Part shown: piece after piece, positions 1 through 10,821 of the stretch
Layout: each line of letters begins with the position of its first letter
Numbering within the stretch: the first letter of the stretch is position 1
Origin: Rhynchopus sp. YZ270_cl-10
Lineage: Eukaryota > Euglenozoa > Diplonemea > Diplonemida > Diplonemidae
Direction of reading: 5' to 3'
DNA: 64,000 bases
Assembly (NCBI GenBank): GCA_964035575.1
Contig: OZ037845.1
Span: forward strand, 1,694,201 to 1,758,200
Translations under genes and position numbers: made by a program
Notes under the pieces: generated by a model
What the model saw: the letters and a program-made list of their open reading frames with translations, nothing else
Told to the model about the DNA's origin: nothing
The model's database searches: none

Positions 1-442
1 CCTAGCCTGGGGTCTGTGGAGGCAGGCAGCCAGGCGCTCATCCTTCCGGGCGACGCGGTATGTAACCATCCTCAGTGGATAAGCAACGCAGTGTCTCCTA
101 AATAACAAACACACCACAACACCACAGAACATCGTCTCAAGCATCAAAGCCGTCGAAGGCATTGCCGCAGAAAGCCCCTCCGGCCCAGCCAGCCCCTTTG
201 ACTCGCGTCGTGGTGCAGAGGTGTCGCCTCCACTCTCGCATGAGAGGGACGACCCTGTCTCGCCTATGGCACGCGGGTCTTCAGGGAAGTTCCGTCTGCA
301 GGTATGTTGAGTGGGTGAGGTGTAACGTCGGTTGCGTGGCGCAGGAGGAGGGGTAGCAAAGGTGAACGATGTGTTCGTGGACACTCCGTTCATCTCTCTG
401 TCTGCCCTTTTTGATGAGATGGAGACTGCTTTGCGCATGTAG
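1..442 (+). CDS. 3' end of a split gene, unknown product (partial)
   Basis: Three exons can be read in one phase: 1-57, 128-301 and 362-442. The first intron (58-127) starts GTATGT and ends CCACAG. The second starts GTATGT at 302 and is best ended by the AG at 360-361, because only that choice keeps the frame; the CAG at 342-344 leads to an early stop. The last exon encodes a short acidic helical-looking stretch and ends in TAG at 440-442. The start lies outside the window. The upstream part is Ser/Pro/Ala-rich and looks disordered. I recognise no family. The same frame stays protein-like after the TAG (see next entry), so the stop may be a recent mutation rather than the natural end. Confidence 0.55.
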
Positions 443-850
443 GGCAACCTCAGTCGCAATTTAGAAGAGTTTTCCGGCGACGCCTTTTGCAATACGCTCT
501 GTTGGTGACTGAGGTGCGGATCACCAACGTTGTACAAAAAAGCAAAACAGTGGGAAAATGTTCAAAGAAAGAGATAAAACAGTTAAAACAGAAATATATG
601 TCGCATTTTAGGAACGTAAGGAACACAACACAACTCTTCCCACAGGGCGCTGCCTCTGCAGCTGGCGGAGTATCAAAAGCAGTGGGGCGCTTCAAAGGAA
701 GCGGTGCAAAAGGGAAAGGTGGCAAGCCGAAGGAGTACCCAACGGCGACCAAGGTTTCGGTATGCATAAAAACCCCCCCTTTATTTTCCAATAGACGAAT
801 ACGGACAGTGCGCACAAAAGCATTTGTGCCGTACTTCCTTTTTTATTGAC
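443..850 (+). pseudogene. Probable decayed continuation of the preceding gene
   Basis: After the TAG at 440-442 the same frame reads 21 plausible codons (helical, containing NLEEFSGDAF) to a TGA at 506-508, then 22 more (KKAKQWENVQRKR) to a TAA at 575-577. After a CCCACAG at 639-645, a different phase from 647 to 769 reads a Lys/Gln/Glu-rich helix containing AEYQKQW. Together the pieces look like one long helical domain, loosely BAR-like, broken by three in-frame stops. A competing frame across 646-760 is Gly/Lys-rich and could instead be an exon ended by the GTATGC at 761. I favour a decayed gene end but cannot exclude unannotated exons or assembly errors. Confidence 0.3.
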
Positions 851-955
851 TAAGCACGCGAGGCTTAGTCAAGAGAATTTGGGGGGTCCATCTCATGTAC
901 CAAAGGTACACTGTCACAAGAGAGGGCTTTATGTATTTCAAGTCAAACCTTTTTT
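846..955 (+). repeat. Stem-loop repeat, two adjacent copies
   Basis: The first copy is a perfect 10-bp stem (846-855 with 863-872, TTGACTAAGC pairing GCTTAGTCAA) around the 7-nt loop ACGCGAG, followed by a TCCATCTC tail. The second (903-955) is of a related type: AAGGTACACTGTCAC, then AAGAGAGGGCTT, then a TTTCAAGTCAAACC tail and a T-run. A near-identical relative lies at 7167-7220. Confidence 0.7.
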
Positions 956-1474
956 AAAGCACAACAACTACCATTTTTCTCTCTACAGCTCGTACGCCCC
1001 GTCTCGCCGAAGTAGAAGATATTTTTTGTCAAAAAAATACAGCAAAAATAAAACGTAGAACGATCGGTGTTTAGCGATCGGTTTGGGCTGGTGAAGATAA
1101 CTAAGCGTTGCGAGGACACCTTGCAAAGCCCCCTTCTTTTTTGCTCTTTTGTATTAGATTTTTTATTTTAGTGTAATGTGCATTCATTTTTTTAGAAACC
1201 CCGTGTACAACTGTGCAGCTTTCTTTTTTATCTTTTCCCGCAAACCTTCCAAAATGCAAAAATAGCGTATTGAAGGAATTATGGAAAAAAAAAAGCAAAA
1301 CATTCAATGAATCTCGGAAACTTCCTTGAGCCACACACCCCTCCAAACATTTCGCAAAAAAACCCCCTTTATTATTCCACCTTTTTCGTTTTTTTTATTT
1401 GCTTTTTTTGTATAAACGGCTTTCCTTCCACAAATGTGTTTCCCCCCATCTCCCCCTTTTATTGAGTAAAATTA

Positions 1475-1511
1475 CTAAGCACGAGAGGCTTAGGGTCGAT
1501 CTATAAACTTT
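1475..1511 (+). repeat. Stem-loop repeat, CTAAGC type
   Basis: Stem CTAAGC (1475-1480) pairs with GCTTAG (1488-1493) around loop ACGAGAG. The family tail follows as GGTCGATCT, then an A/C-poor T-rich stretch. It has the same orientation as the genes. Confidence 0.75.
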
Positions 1512-2046
1512 TCTTTTCTTGGGTTGTTGTTGTTGTTTTTTATACACTTCCCTAATGCTTTCAAATTTTATTTGAAAGTATATGAATTTGTTTCTTGGCA
1601 CTTTTCTCTCTATTCTCTTCTCTTCTCTTGTCGTCACAGCAATGTCCAAATAGAACTATCGTTGCTTTTTTTGAGTCCCCCCTTATAGATAGGATATCCA
1701 AGCCCCCTGAGAATCCCCCCTAGGCCCAAGTGTTCCACACAAGATATGTGGATTGAGACAACGGGTGTTTTTCCCCCTCTAGGTGACTAAAGCACTATTG
1801 CTAAAAGGATCATCTTTACAAAAAAAAAAAAAATTATTTTTCGACGACGTTTTGCGCAGAGTGTATTTGTCTCTTGCGAAGTCCTTCCCGTCCCTGCCCG
1901 CTTCTTTGATAACAAAGAAGGGATTGGTATATGTTAAACGGTTTGTTCTGTTGTTTTTTTTCTCTTTCTTTTTCGCTCCTTTCTCTTTGCATTCTTTTTG
2001 TTTCGCTAAGAAAAGAATGTCTATGAATTAACCCTTTCTGAGTTTC

Positions 2047-2080
2047 AAGGTGACTAAGCAGGGGCTTAGGATAATTTTTA
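2047..2080 (+). repeat. Stem-loop repeat, CTAAGC type with short loop
   Basis: AAGGTGA leads into stem CTAAGC (2054-2059) and GCTTAG (2064-2069) around a 4-nt loop AGGG. It is the same family as the 7-nt-loop copies but has a shortened loop. Confidence 0.65.
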
Positions 2081-2592
2081 TTTTACTGTTGAGGGGGGTT
2101 TGATCCTGACGTCAATTATGACACAAAGAGAAAAGAAAAGAAAGCAGCTGCGCACCATACCTTCACACTCCCCGCGCCCCCCCGCAGTTCTTTGCAATTA
2201 ATGTACTCTGCCTGGCAGCCAATTCCAGTCTTTTCATAGCCCATTTCTTCCCCCTCTATGTTTATATGTTTTATTTGTTAAATCGGGGGGGTATATTTGT
2301 TCTCCCAACCCAATCCACACAAAAAAAAAAACTCCCAAAAAAAAAACCAACCATTTGTTCTAGAACTAACAAAAAACCAAAAAAATAGTACATGACCTGG
2401 GTCATCTGAAAAGGGGGAGACGGATTTTTTGTTACACAGCGTCTCACAGCGTCTCCCCCCCATATCAGGTAGACCTTGATCAGATGACCCTATCCCAGTT
2501 TTACGTTCTTCCTCCTCTCCACCCCTCCTTCGTGTCTTTCGCCCTTGCTGTACTGTAGCAGAGCAGATTTTGCTTATTATGCATTCCTACCC

Positions 2593-2635
2593 GATGTGTG
2601 CACGAGAGGCACATTCATCTTAAAAGTCTTCTTTT
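2593..2635 (+). repeat. Stem-loop repeat, GTGTGC type (archetype)
   Basis: Stem GTGTGC (2596-2601) pairs with GCACAT (2609-2614) around loop ACGAGAG (2602-2608), with five Watson-Crick pairs and one G-T. It is followed by TTCATCTT and AAAAGTCTTCTTTT. Copies at 37017 and 40274 share the stem and loop exactly. This copy lies about 150 nt before the next start codon. Confidence 0.8.
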
Positions 2636-2784
2636 GACACATCCTTCTCTCCCTTCATCGCACCACAAACAACAACAGCCAAAACACACAACACATTTCC
2701 ACAAACTCCCCTTTGTTAACCCCCTCCCTCCATCCCCTGCATTCCTTGACAACCCCACTACCCAAGGGTGCAGGTCACCTTGCA

Positions 2785-4491
2785 ATGACCATGATGAAGA
2801 CGCCCCTCCGCAAACGGCGTGCCGTTGTGTTGACCGGCACAGAGTACGGACGACTTGACCTGGAGGCGTTGGCGCTGCCCACAAGGATTGGCGTGGCGCA
2901 TGAACGGCTGTGCGCTTTGTGGGACGCAATGCACGTTCCGCATGAGAGTCGGGGGCGGTTTGTGTCCAAAACTATGACACAATTTGGGGAAAGTGTTGCA
3001 ATTGATTTGGAACGTGAGGCACGTACTTTGGAGAGAATTCGCGACCGTTTTGACGATGTGCGTAACACAATGGAGGACCGTGCACGTCTTGTAGGACGTA
3101 TGATCATGATTGCAGGCAAGGTGTCCGCTGCACAGAACGAAACTGCCTGCAGAAACGAACTCCGCCTCCTGGCAGGCCTCGTCCGCAGCAAGAGCCTCGA
3201 CGTGCTTGATATGTGCACTGCGCTTGCGACGGCCACCACCCAGGCAGAGTCCATGCGCCTCTCCCCCTCTGCTGGCGTCGGGCTTCTCTCAGACGGCACC
3301 CTAGAAACGCAGGAATGCACACACCACCTTGCACCCCTCCTTGGCTTCTCTTTGATTGACAATCCGTTGATCCACCCGGGGGCGTCGCCGCAGTACAATG
3401 ATGGCATGGGGGTCGAGCTCTCGTTGAGCGACACACAGAGGATTGAGGCCGTCATGCGCACCTGTGGCAAGACCGAGCCACATGGCATGCAGTGGGGACG
3501 CAGCTACCCTGCATTGGTGATGGCCACGGCAGCGGCGGTTGTGGTGGCGGTGGGTGGACAGCGGGTGGTGTCACCTTCGTTGCGGCGGTCGTCTCTCGCG
3601 AGGACTGTGATGGTGTCACCTGCACACAGAAGGGACACAGACCATGCTGCACCAGCTGCAGCTATCGCAGCAGGTCTGACCATTCTCTCCACCGCATGCG
3701 CCACCCGCAACAGAGTACGCAGCCAAAGCGTCGGCATCCTCCGCAGACTCGACAGCGACACCAGCAACAGCAACAGAGTGCGCTACACAGGCTCCGCACC
3801 CACCTCAGGAGAACGCACCCGCCGCGTCTCCATCCAAGGTGACGACAGAAGGTTAGTAGTGAACATCGGAAAGAGCCTTGAAGATGGCACCACGACCACG
3901 ACCCAAAGCAATAAAACCCGGGTAGGGAAAACCTTTGCGCAGCGGCCAAACTCTGCGCCGGCGAAGAAGTCTGCTTTTATTGTCGAACCGGCGAAGACGA
4001 GTCCACAAGAGAAGCACATCCCACCGGAGAACGGCCCGTTTACACGCGTTGTCAGCGACAACGAAATGTCGATGTCTGCGTACAGCAATGCGACACCTTC
4101 GCCGACACCGTCGCTGTCACCGACACCAGGCGACAAGGATTTGTCGTTACGGTCTATGGAGGCGCCGGTCTCTGCGTTGAGTCTTCTGCGCGAGGCGATA
4201 GGGGCAAGGGCAGGGACAGGCGACGCAGGGGAGCACCATGAGCGCGTGTGCAACACATTAGACTACATGCTCATCGCAGAAGGCTCACCCTTAGGCTGCT
4301 CCCGCTCAACAAGCTCACTCCGGGAAGGGAAAAACGTAGGTGTCCTCCTCAAGGCGCTCTCGCTGCCGCAAGCAGAGCACCCAGAAAGGACAAAGAACGT
4401 CCGTGTCTGCAACGCCCTCAAGCGTGTCCTCCAGGTGCAGCAAGAAGGCTCCCCTTCGATTCTCCCACCCTTAGAGAAAAGGACGTTTTGA
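2785..4491 (+). CDS. MAP65/PRC1-like protein (tentative)
   Basis: This is an intronless 568-residue frame. The first ATG (2785) follows a C/T-rich tract ending TGCAG at 2772, so I chose it over upstream in-frame non-ATG codons. Residues about 42-120 read LCALWDAMHVP, then an acidic/basic amphipathic helix. That resembles the N-terminal dimerisation rod of MAP65/PRC1/Ase1 microtubule bundlers, whose family opening is LWxxLxVPxxxR. The rest (about 200-568) is Ser/Thr/Pro-rich, with an Ala/Val stretch near 255, and looks largely disordered. I do not see the conserved spectrin-like microtubule-binding domain, so the match rests on the N-terminus alone. If correct it would crosslink antiparallel microtubules, but a lineage-specific coiled-coil protein is equally possible. 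It is the only gene in the first 13 kb with an intact frame. Confidence 0.45.
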   Translation: MTMMKTPLRKRRAVVLTGTEYGRLDLEALALPTRIGVAHERLCALWDAMHVPHESRGRFVSKTMTQFGESVAIDLEREARTLERIRDRFDDVRNTMEDRARLVGRMIMIAGKVSAAQNETACRNELRLLAGLVRSKSLDVLDMCTALATATTQAESMRLSPSAGVGLLSDGTLETQECTHHLAPLLGFSLIDNPLIHPGASPQYNDGMGVELSLSDTQRIEAVMRTCGKTEPHGMQWGRSYPALVMATAAAVVVAVGGQRVVSPSLRRSSLARTVMVSPAHRRDTDHAAPAAAIAAGLTILSTACATRNRVRSQSVGILRRLDSDTSNSNRVRYTGSAPTSGERTRRVSIQGDDRRLVVNIGKSLEDGTTTTTQSNKTRVGKTFAQRPNSAPAKKSAFIVEPAKTSPQEKHIPPENGPFTRVVSDNEMSMSAYSNATPSPTPSLSPTPGDKDLSLRSMEAPVSALSLLREAIGARAGTGDAGEHHERVCNTLDYMLIAEGSPLGCSRSTSSLREGKNVGVLLKALSLPQAEHPERTKNVRVCNALKRVLQVQQEGSPSILPPLEKRTF

Positions 4492-5650
4492 GAAAAGAAA
4501 GGGTCGTTCTTTAAGGGGGTAATGGGGGGTTAAGAATTTGTGGTAAAAAGAAAAGGGGTTTGGTGTCTATGTATCAAGTGTTTTTCCCCCTCTCGTTTTT
4601 TACACCGTTGTTCTAACTTCGGGGTCTACGTTATTTTATGTGTTCTGTGAATATTGTTTTGGTTTTCTGTTTTTTGTGTTATTTCCATCAGACATACCTT
4701 CAGACAAGCAGCATGTTGTAGAACACGTGTGTTCTGTCTGTGTTTCGTATGTGCTCCAAAGTAAAGTCTTTCCCGAACAAGTTTCTTTTCTTTCTTTTCT
4801 TTTAAGGCTAAAGGGTATAAAGAGGCCACGTGGCTTGCCGAGTGGTTTGTGAACCGCCTCCGTTCTCTTACGGTACGGACCACTCATGTCTCACCCTTTG
4901 AATGAGCTCGACTGAGATGCGTTTTAGCACGTTTCAACCACTCTTTCTTTTCAGTTTTTCTATTGTACCATCTATTCAGTAGAATAGTTGGTACATGAAA
5001 CAAGTTTTTCTTTTCTGATGTTGTCACCGTACAAATGAAGAGACAACACAAGAAACGAAGAAAAAAATATATAGCGGACTTATGGGGTTTTGAGCATTCA
5101 GGCAAAGGGACGCAAGCTCCGGCTGCTACAAGCCACCTCATGTGCATATGACAATTATTCCTCCCCCCTAGGACCCCCTATCCCGCTATCCCGCTATCCC
5201 CCTCTCCCCGAACATATCTTTTTCTGTATTTTTTGTCCGCACAAAAAGCCGTCTTTTTTGAGGCGGTTTTGTTAAACAATACGTTGTCAAAAAAAGTGAG
5301 CTGTATGGCTCACGACCGGGCATAGGGTGAAATAATGGCTTGTTCCAAAATTGGTAGTAACCATTTACGAAAATTTTATTACCCCTAAAAAACCGAAAAA
5401 TAGGGTCAAAAGCAACACCCCCTTCGGCGCTCGCTGGCATTTTTCCCCCTCCCTCGGGTGCTCCCGCACCCCCCTCACCCGAAAAACCTCCAATTTATTT
5501 CGTTGTGGTGCTGAACACAATTCAACCCGTTTCTTGGATACGTTTAAGGTGGTCAAGCATGCAATGATTAGGTTCATCTATCAATTCTCCCTTTTTGTTT
5601 TTGGGCTTTCAAAAAGACCCATACCCCCGCAGTGATGCCCTGCCCCCTTT

Positions 5651-5810
5651 AAGGTGACTGAGCAGGGTCATCTTAGTAATACATACTTTCTTTTTTAATC
5701 AATCCAATCAAGGTGACTAAGCAGGCTTAGATTCATCTATTATTCCGTTCTAAAGATGTGTGTGTGCATCTGACATCTGACACATTCATCTCACAAAGTT
5801 TCTTCTTTTT
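5651..5810 (+). repeat. Cluster of three stem-loop repeats
   Basis: Copy one (5651-5676) is AAGGTGACTGAGCAGGG then TCATCTTAG. Copy two (5710-5741) has CTAAGC and GCTTAG separated by only AG, then ATTCATCTATT. Copy three (5755-5810) is the GTGTGC type with an altered loop (GATGTGTGTGTGC, ATCTGACATCTG, ACACATTCATCTCAC) and ends AAAGTTTCTTCTTTTT. Confidence 0.7.
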
Positions 5811-6447
5811 AATTGGAGTGTTTTGCACAGGCCGTAGTTGAAAAGGTTTGCATTTATTATCACTTTTCGATTTTTCTTTTTTTGCATTGATTTCCCCCTC
5901 TTTTTGTGCGATCGCCAGTATTTTTTTTTTGGTCAAAAAACAAGCTTCCCTGCAAAGGACGTTAAGAGCATCTGCAGTGCACCTATATTGCTTATGCCTT
6001 AGAAAAAAAAGCATATTGTAGTTCCCAATGAGACCACATGGCCTTTCTCTACCTTATTGCCTTTTTTTTCCCTTTGCAAAAAGGCGGGCTGCCTACACAG
6101 TTTGATCATACATTCGTGTGCGCCCACACAGCAACGTTGCCTTGGGTGTGTGCAGGAGGGTGGGTAGAGATTAATGCTTTAGCGTGCACGGCCTTCCTTC
6201 TGTTTCGCATTGTGTAGTTCACATGCCAGAGGGTTGTATCCCCTGCTATCTGCTTATTGCTTGCAGTTCGTTCCGTCGCAAAGGTCATTACCATTGGCAC
6301 ATTGCGTGGGATTTAGCAAGCCTGATCGCCCACATAAGCTTCATAGGTGCCACCCCGAAGGAAGATGGTGTTTATGTACATGATTTTTGTTAAACATATT
6401 GTGTCATTTTGTAACAAAAATATGATAGACAAGTGCGGTATGGTAAG

Positions 6448-6524
6448 AAAAAAAGGAGAGTGGAGATTGCACAACTGTGGCAACACAACCGAGGCAAACT
6501 GCACTACTCCAACAGCTTATCAAA
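6448..6524. repeat. 77-bp dispersed direct repeat, copy 1
   Basis: This matches 12741-12817 with only a handful of differences over about 77 bases. The shared core includes GATTGCACAACTGTGGCAAC and ACAACCGAGGCAAACT. Flanks are unrelated. It is not part of the stem-loop family and has no coding look. Confidence 0.75.
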
Positions 6525-7107
6525 GAAAAAAAAGAAAAACGACCCTTCATACGTAGGTGTTGAAAAACCATTACCAATCTGACCTCATTTCACATAACGA
6601 AAAAAAAGGTTCTTGCCCTTTGGGCACAAAACAAATATTTTTTGTTTTTTTTGCATATCAACTTCCTGACAGGAAATAGAAAGTGACAGAGAAGAGGTGA
6701 GTTCTTACAAGTTTGTCTGCTTGTTTGTTTTTAATCTGCTTCAGAAAAAAACGCAGCAACTTGTAGAGCATAAAACAACCCCTGTTTTCATCCTTTTTAT
6801 TTCCTCCAACTCAGTACTTTTCGGTTCGCTTAGACTGCAAAGTATATGAATCAGTCTGAATGTCAGGCTCAATATTATTTTTTTGTACACAACAATTCAG
6901 CGCAACACCAGCAACGCAATATACGAACTGAAATTGTTACCCCCCCTGCCACCCTACCCCCACCCAACCCTGCATTATCTTTTTCCATGTTTCTGTGTCG
7001 CACTGTGGGCTTCAAAGGGAAGGCATCTCTTGCCCCTTGGCAGTTCCTAGCCTCTCATCTCAAATGACATTCTCTGGGTTGATCATCTTACAGGTTTGCG
7101 TTCTTTC

Positions 7108-7445
7108 AAGGTGACTCAGTGCAAAGTGTAGTTGAGGCTTAGGTTCATCTTACTGAACAATTCTTTAGGTACACTGTCACGAGAGGGCTTTGTATTTGAA
7201 ATCAACTTTCTTCTTTTTAAGGCAGTTTTTCTGATACCTGCATCCGCGAGAGGCATTTGCAATTTGCAACATTCTTCTTGTGGGTCTACACGAATCCGAA
7301 TGGACTGGCAAACGTGACACTTCTCAGATCATCATTGTTCCGAAGGGTTCACGCCGTATGGCCAGCACCTACGGGTTTGCAGGGATATTTCTTCCAAGGT
7401 GGCCAAGCAAGAGGCCTAGGTGCATCTTACAAACATTTCTCTTTC
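7108..7445 (+). repeat. Cluster of stem-loop repeats
   Basis: 7108-7165: AAGGTGACTCAG, a 20-nt spacer, GAGGCTTAGG, TTCATCTTACTG. 7167-7220: AGGTACACTGTCAC, GAGAGGGCTT, then AATCAACTTTCTTCTTTTT. A weaker copy near 7234 keeps CGCGAGAGGC. 7396-7445: AAGGTGGCCAAGCAAGAGGCC, then TAGGTGCATCTTACAAAC. All are in gene-sense orientation. Confidence 0.65.
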
Positions 7446-7987
7446 TGGAACAACACAACAGTTCGTGTCATGACTCTAAAAGGTCGCAATGGGGAGGAAG
7501 TATCTGCACAGCGTGTAGGGAATGCTGGTGTATTAAAGTTCCCCCCTTTTTTTTTTGGCTGAACCATGACCCTAAGTCCCCGTGAACACCATACCATCAG
7601 TTATCACAAAATTCGGTGCTCTTCACGTTCGCAAATGGAGAGTGTGCTTTTGCAACGAAGCTAAGGTGCAATTTATTCTGGAAAAAGAAGATACAATTAA
7701 AGGACTGAACTTGTTTCCCTTTTTTGTATATTTTTTTCAACCAGCGATCTCGTATTGAGCGCCTCGATACAGATTCCTTTAATACAGCAAACGTGACGCG
7801 GATGGGATTACACTGCCACCTGCAAGCCAAGCTGCCATTACGGGGCTCAAAGAAGCCCATTGCCCTTGCAATCAATTCGGCCCAGAAGAAAGGACAATTT
7901 TGTCACCATTTTACTTTTGTGATGACTTTTTATGTGCAAAAACCCAGTGGATTTTTTAGGTGTTAGTTTAGCTCTTTATCAGGTTTA

Positions 7988-8012
7988 GATGTGCGTGTAG
8001 GTTCATCTTTCG
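7988..8012 (+). repeat. Degenerate stem-loop repeat
   Basis: GATGTGCGTGTAGG is followed by TTCATCTTTCG and a T-run, directly before the left end of the inverted-repeat element. The second stem half is largely lost; the tail is preserved. Confidence 0.5.
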
Positions 8013-8283
8013 TTTTTTTTTTTTAGTTTGTGGGGGGTATGTAACTTTGTGTATTAGTGTGTAAAATTTGACCGGCCCTTTGGGTGAAAAAAAAAGAGTG
8101 AGGGGAGTTGGGTCCAGTCATAGGGGGTATAGCATATTTTTTGGAAAATTCTTCAAAAAAACAAGAATTTTTGCTGGGCACAATGAAATTTTCAGAAAAA
8201 TCCCAATTTTCGGCCAAATTTGGAGCAAATTATGGCCCACCCACCCCGATTTTGGGTCAAAAACCGACTTCATTTTTGCACAG

Positions 8284-8291
8284 GAGTGCCT
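8284..8291. repeat. hAT target-site duplication, left
   Basis: GAGTGCCT directly before the left terminal repeat is identical to 10822-10829 after the right one. An 8-bp duplication is the hallmark of hAT insertion. Confidence 0.9.
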
Positions 8292-10821
8292 TAGGCCTCC
8301 CCAAAATCGTCTACCCCAAAAATAAAAGACATAAAAGACATAAAAGACGTATAAAAGACATAAAAGACATATAAAAGACGTAAAAGACATATAAAAGACC
8401 ATGGTGGTATACATGCACTCGTAGAGGTCACTGGCTGGAGGGGAACAGTGGAGAAGGGTACAAATGGGTTTTTCTGACGTTTTTGATATTTTTGCTTCTG
8501 ATCTTGATTTTTTGGTTTTTTTTTTTCCCTTGTAGAGAGGGTAAACAGTGGCTATTTTTGCCTGCTCTTTATCTTGTCATGCAAACACGTGCTTACAGCA
8601 CTCATCTTGTGCAAACGCTGGATATCCAGGCACTCGCGGCCGTCACTGATTCTTCCCATCATGGAGAAGAACCTCTCCTGGTTGGCCGAGTGCGGAACTA
8701 TGCGACAGTATTTCACTCCCAGCGCTGGAAGTGACGTGCCTCTCATCAGCTTAGCTGCAATTCTCCACCAATCTTCAGGCTGTCGTGAGGAAAATAGAAG
8801 GAAGTGTTTATTTTTGATCACATACGTTCTTCTGTTTGGCATTAGCCCACATGCTGGTGCTCTGGTACTTGCCCTCTTTGGTCATGAAGTCGACCAGCTC
8901 CTGCTCCGCTTGCTCTCCCCCAAGGGTCTTCACTGCTTTCTCAGCTTTGTTCAGGTACTCAGCAGGGTCGAAGAGTTTCAAGAAGGGGGTCAGCAACGAC
9001 GGTTCTTTCACTTCTTGTTCGATGTAGAGGCTGGGGTGGAGAATCATGGCGGTCAGGCAGACGGGGCAGTTCTCGTAGCGGGTTTTGCGTTTGTCAAGTG
9101 ACTCTACTACCGTGTCGAACTTCTCTTGCAACGTGGGGGGCACCGTCAGTGTGTTGAAGTACTTCTTCATCGCCCACCAGCACGGAATCACCTGTCCCAG
9201 CCTTGCCTCATCGCCCTCTAGCATCAGGATTAGCGCATTCACAGGCTTCAACAGTTTTAGGGTAAAATGGAATTCCTGGAAGAACCCCATGTCGTCGAAA
9301 AGCCTCGTGATTTGAGGATATTGCCTCTTGAGGGATGCCTCCTCGGGGTCGTCGTTGATGGCGCGCAACACCTCGATGTTCCCTGCAATGTCCTCGAACG
9401 CGGTGCAGGTCGTCAACCAGCGGACATCCATGGGTGCATGGGGAAGTCCCTTGTTGGTGGAGTTCAACTCCACTTGTTTCTTCAGGTACGTTTTACGAAA
9501 TGATTCCGTATTCCTGATAGCGGAGATCATTGCGTGTACCCACTCCGACACGTGTGTAAAGGGCATCTTTACAGGCTTTTTGTTCTTCTGCCTGAACCCG
9601 ATTGTGTCGTTTAAAAAACGATTGGCACAATGACACACGCACAAAATACACACAATCCCGTTCGCCTCGGCCCACTGTTTCGCTGCTGACCACACATTCG
9701 AGCCCCCATCAACCACCACAGCCACCCATTTGACCCCTGTCCTCTCCGACCCTACTTTCTGGAAGTATGTAAGCAGGATGGCGGCGGTGAAGCTCTTCTC
9801 CTCCATTGTCGCCGTCTCAAGGTTGAGGCGCCACGGAGCTGTTGCGGTAAACGAGATCACATGGTCTTTGTTGTGCCGTGACAACCAAGCATCGGCGTGG
9901 AGGACGACGTATTCCTCCTTTTCGAGCTGCTGAATGAGGGGGGTGACTTCTTCGTCGTACACGGCATTCAGCAACGAGTCTCGCAACATGTCATCGGTCG
10001 CAATGTGTCTCACCGTCCCCCGCAATTCACGGACAAAATCTTTAAAAAAAGGGTTGCGGGTTTGGTTGAACGGAATATTTCCGGAGAACCACCAGCGCGC
10101 TTGCGCCATGTCGATGCGCGTCTGCTGTGTGGCGGTTGTTGCAGGAGAGACGTGAAGCAACGACTGACGCTGTCTTTTGGGAAGAGGAGGAGCGGGAACT
10201 AAATCGGAGGTCTGAGTTCTTGGGGGTTCTGTGAGGTTGGATGAAGGCAGCACTGGCTCATCCGCATCGATCACGGTAGGTGGTGCTGGTGGTTCTTCCC
10301 CTGGCACTGGGTTGGCAGCTGTGACTTCGTTCCCCTGCGCTGGAGCAGCTTCCTCGTCGTCGTCGTCGTCCTCTGCGTCGGCTTCATCCCTCTTCCTCTT
10401 CCTCTTCCTCTCCAGTGCCGCAAGCTCGTCCTTCGCTCTCTTCTTCTGCGCGTCCGTAGCTTGCTCGCAATGCAAAATGTGACCTTTCCTGCGTTCAGCG
10501 TTTGAAGATTTACCCATAGTGTCTCCGCACTCGCACTCTAGCTTCCCCGAGACAATCTTCAACAGATCCCCAGTCCAACATTTTGCCTTCGGCATCTTTT
10601 TTTCTTTTTTTTATTTAATGTTCCTCAATAAACCTTCTGTGGTGTGAAATGAAGTGTGGGGTTGGGGTTGGGGTTAGGGTGGTGTTCTGCAGCTTACGTC
10701 AAAACAATGTCTTTTATGTCTTTTATGTCTTTTATCCCCAAAAACCCAGATTTTAAAAGACATTAAAAGACGTAAAAGACGTAAAAGACGTCTTTTATAT
10801 AAAAGACGTTGGGGAGGCCTA
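8292..10821 (-). mobile_element. Complete hAT-superfamily DNA transposon
   Basis: The element is 2530 bp. Its ends are 13-bp perfect terminal inverted repeats: TAGGCCTCCCCAA at 8292-8304 and the complement TTGGGGAGGCCTA at 10809-10821. They are flanked by the identical 8-bp GAGTGCCT (8284-8291 and 10822-10829). Inside each end are clusters of the subterminal motif AAAAGACAT/G in both orientations (about 8325-8399 and 10706-10808), the usual transposase-binding arrangement in hATs. It encodes one transposase on the minus strand with an intact frame. Exact duplication, intact repeats and an open frame indicate a young, possibly active copy. It sits inside an older inverted-repeat element. Confidence 0.93.
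8552..10595 (-). CDS. hAT transposase with BED-like zinc finger, one intron
   Basis: Exon 1 is 10595-8826 and exon 2 is 8779-8552 (minus strand), giving 665 residues. The 46-nt intron starts GTATGTG and ends CACGACAG, matching host introns. The N-terminus holds a BED-like finger (CECGDTMGK, then RRKGHILHC, about residues 23-45). It is followed by a basic/acidic linker and the RNase H-like core: an Asp in LHADAWLS and an Asp in VVVDGGSNVW, then CVCHCANRFLND, as in the DUF659 group of hATs. Exon 2 supplies the hAT C-terminal dimerisation region (PEDWW, ALGVKYCRIVP, SANQERFFS). The protein would excise and reinsert the element. Without the splice the protein would lack that C-terminal region. 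Confidence 0.9.

Larger units (their letters stand above)
851..2784. other. Intergenic region with stem-loop repeats
   Basis: This stretch is T/A-rich with many homopolymer runs and no convincing exon. It carries stem-loop repeat copies at 846-872, 903-955, 1475-1511, 2047-2080 and 2593-2635, plus degenerate traces near 1171 and 1781. The last 100 bases before the next gene form a C/T-rich tract that ends in TGCAG at 2768-2772, twelve bases before the chosen start codon, and look like an acceptor region. Confidence 0.5.
4492..8031. other. Gene-free intergenic region with stem-loop copies
   Basis: I see no exon-like stretch: open frames here are short, A/T-biased and lack splice or start context. 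It holds stem-loop repeats at 5651-5810, 7108-7220, 7396-7445 and 7988-8012, and one copy of a 77-bp direct repeat (6448-6524). The short triplication CCCGCTAT lies near 5180. Confidence 0.5.

Noticed and set aside
528-550. Resemblance to a cloning attB1 core (TTGTACAAAAAAGC)
   Set aside because: The flanks do not match vector sequence and the segment lies in continuous genomic context; a 14-base A-rich match is likely chance.
2278-2463. CRISPR-like or regular spaced repeats in the intergenic DNA
   Set aside because: The stem-loop copies are irregularly spaced, diverged and not separated by unique spacers of constant length; the genome is eukaryotic.
4836-4900. tRNA-like D-arm (TTGCCGAGTGGTTTGTGAAC)
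   Set aside because: No T-arm consensus or paired acceptor stem follows at the right distance.
10655-10683. Telomere-like GGGGTT/GGGGTTAGGG run
   Set aside because: It is only about four imperfect units, lies inside the hAT element, and sequence continues on both sides, so it is not a chromosome end.
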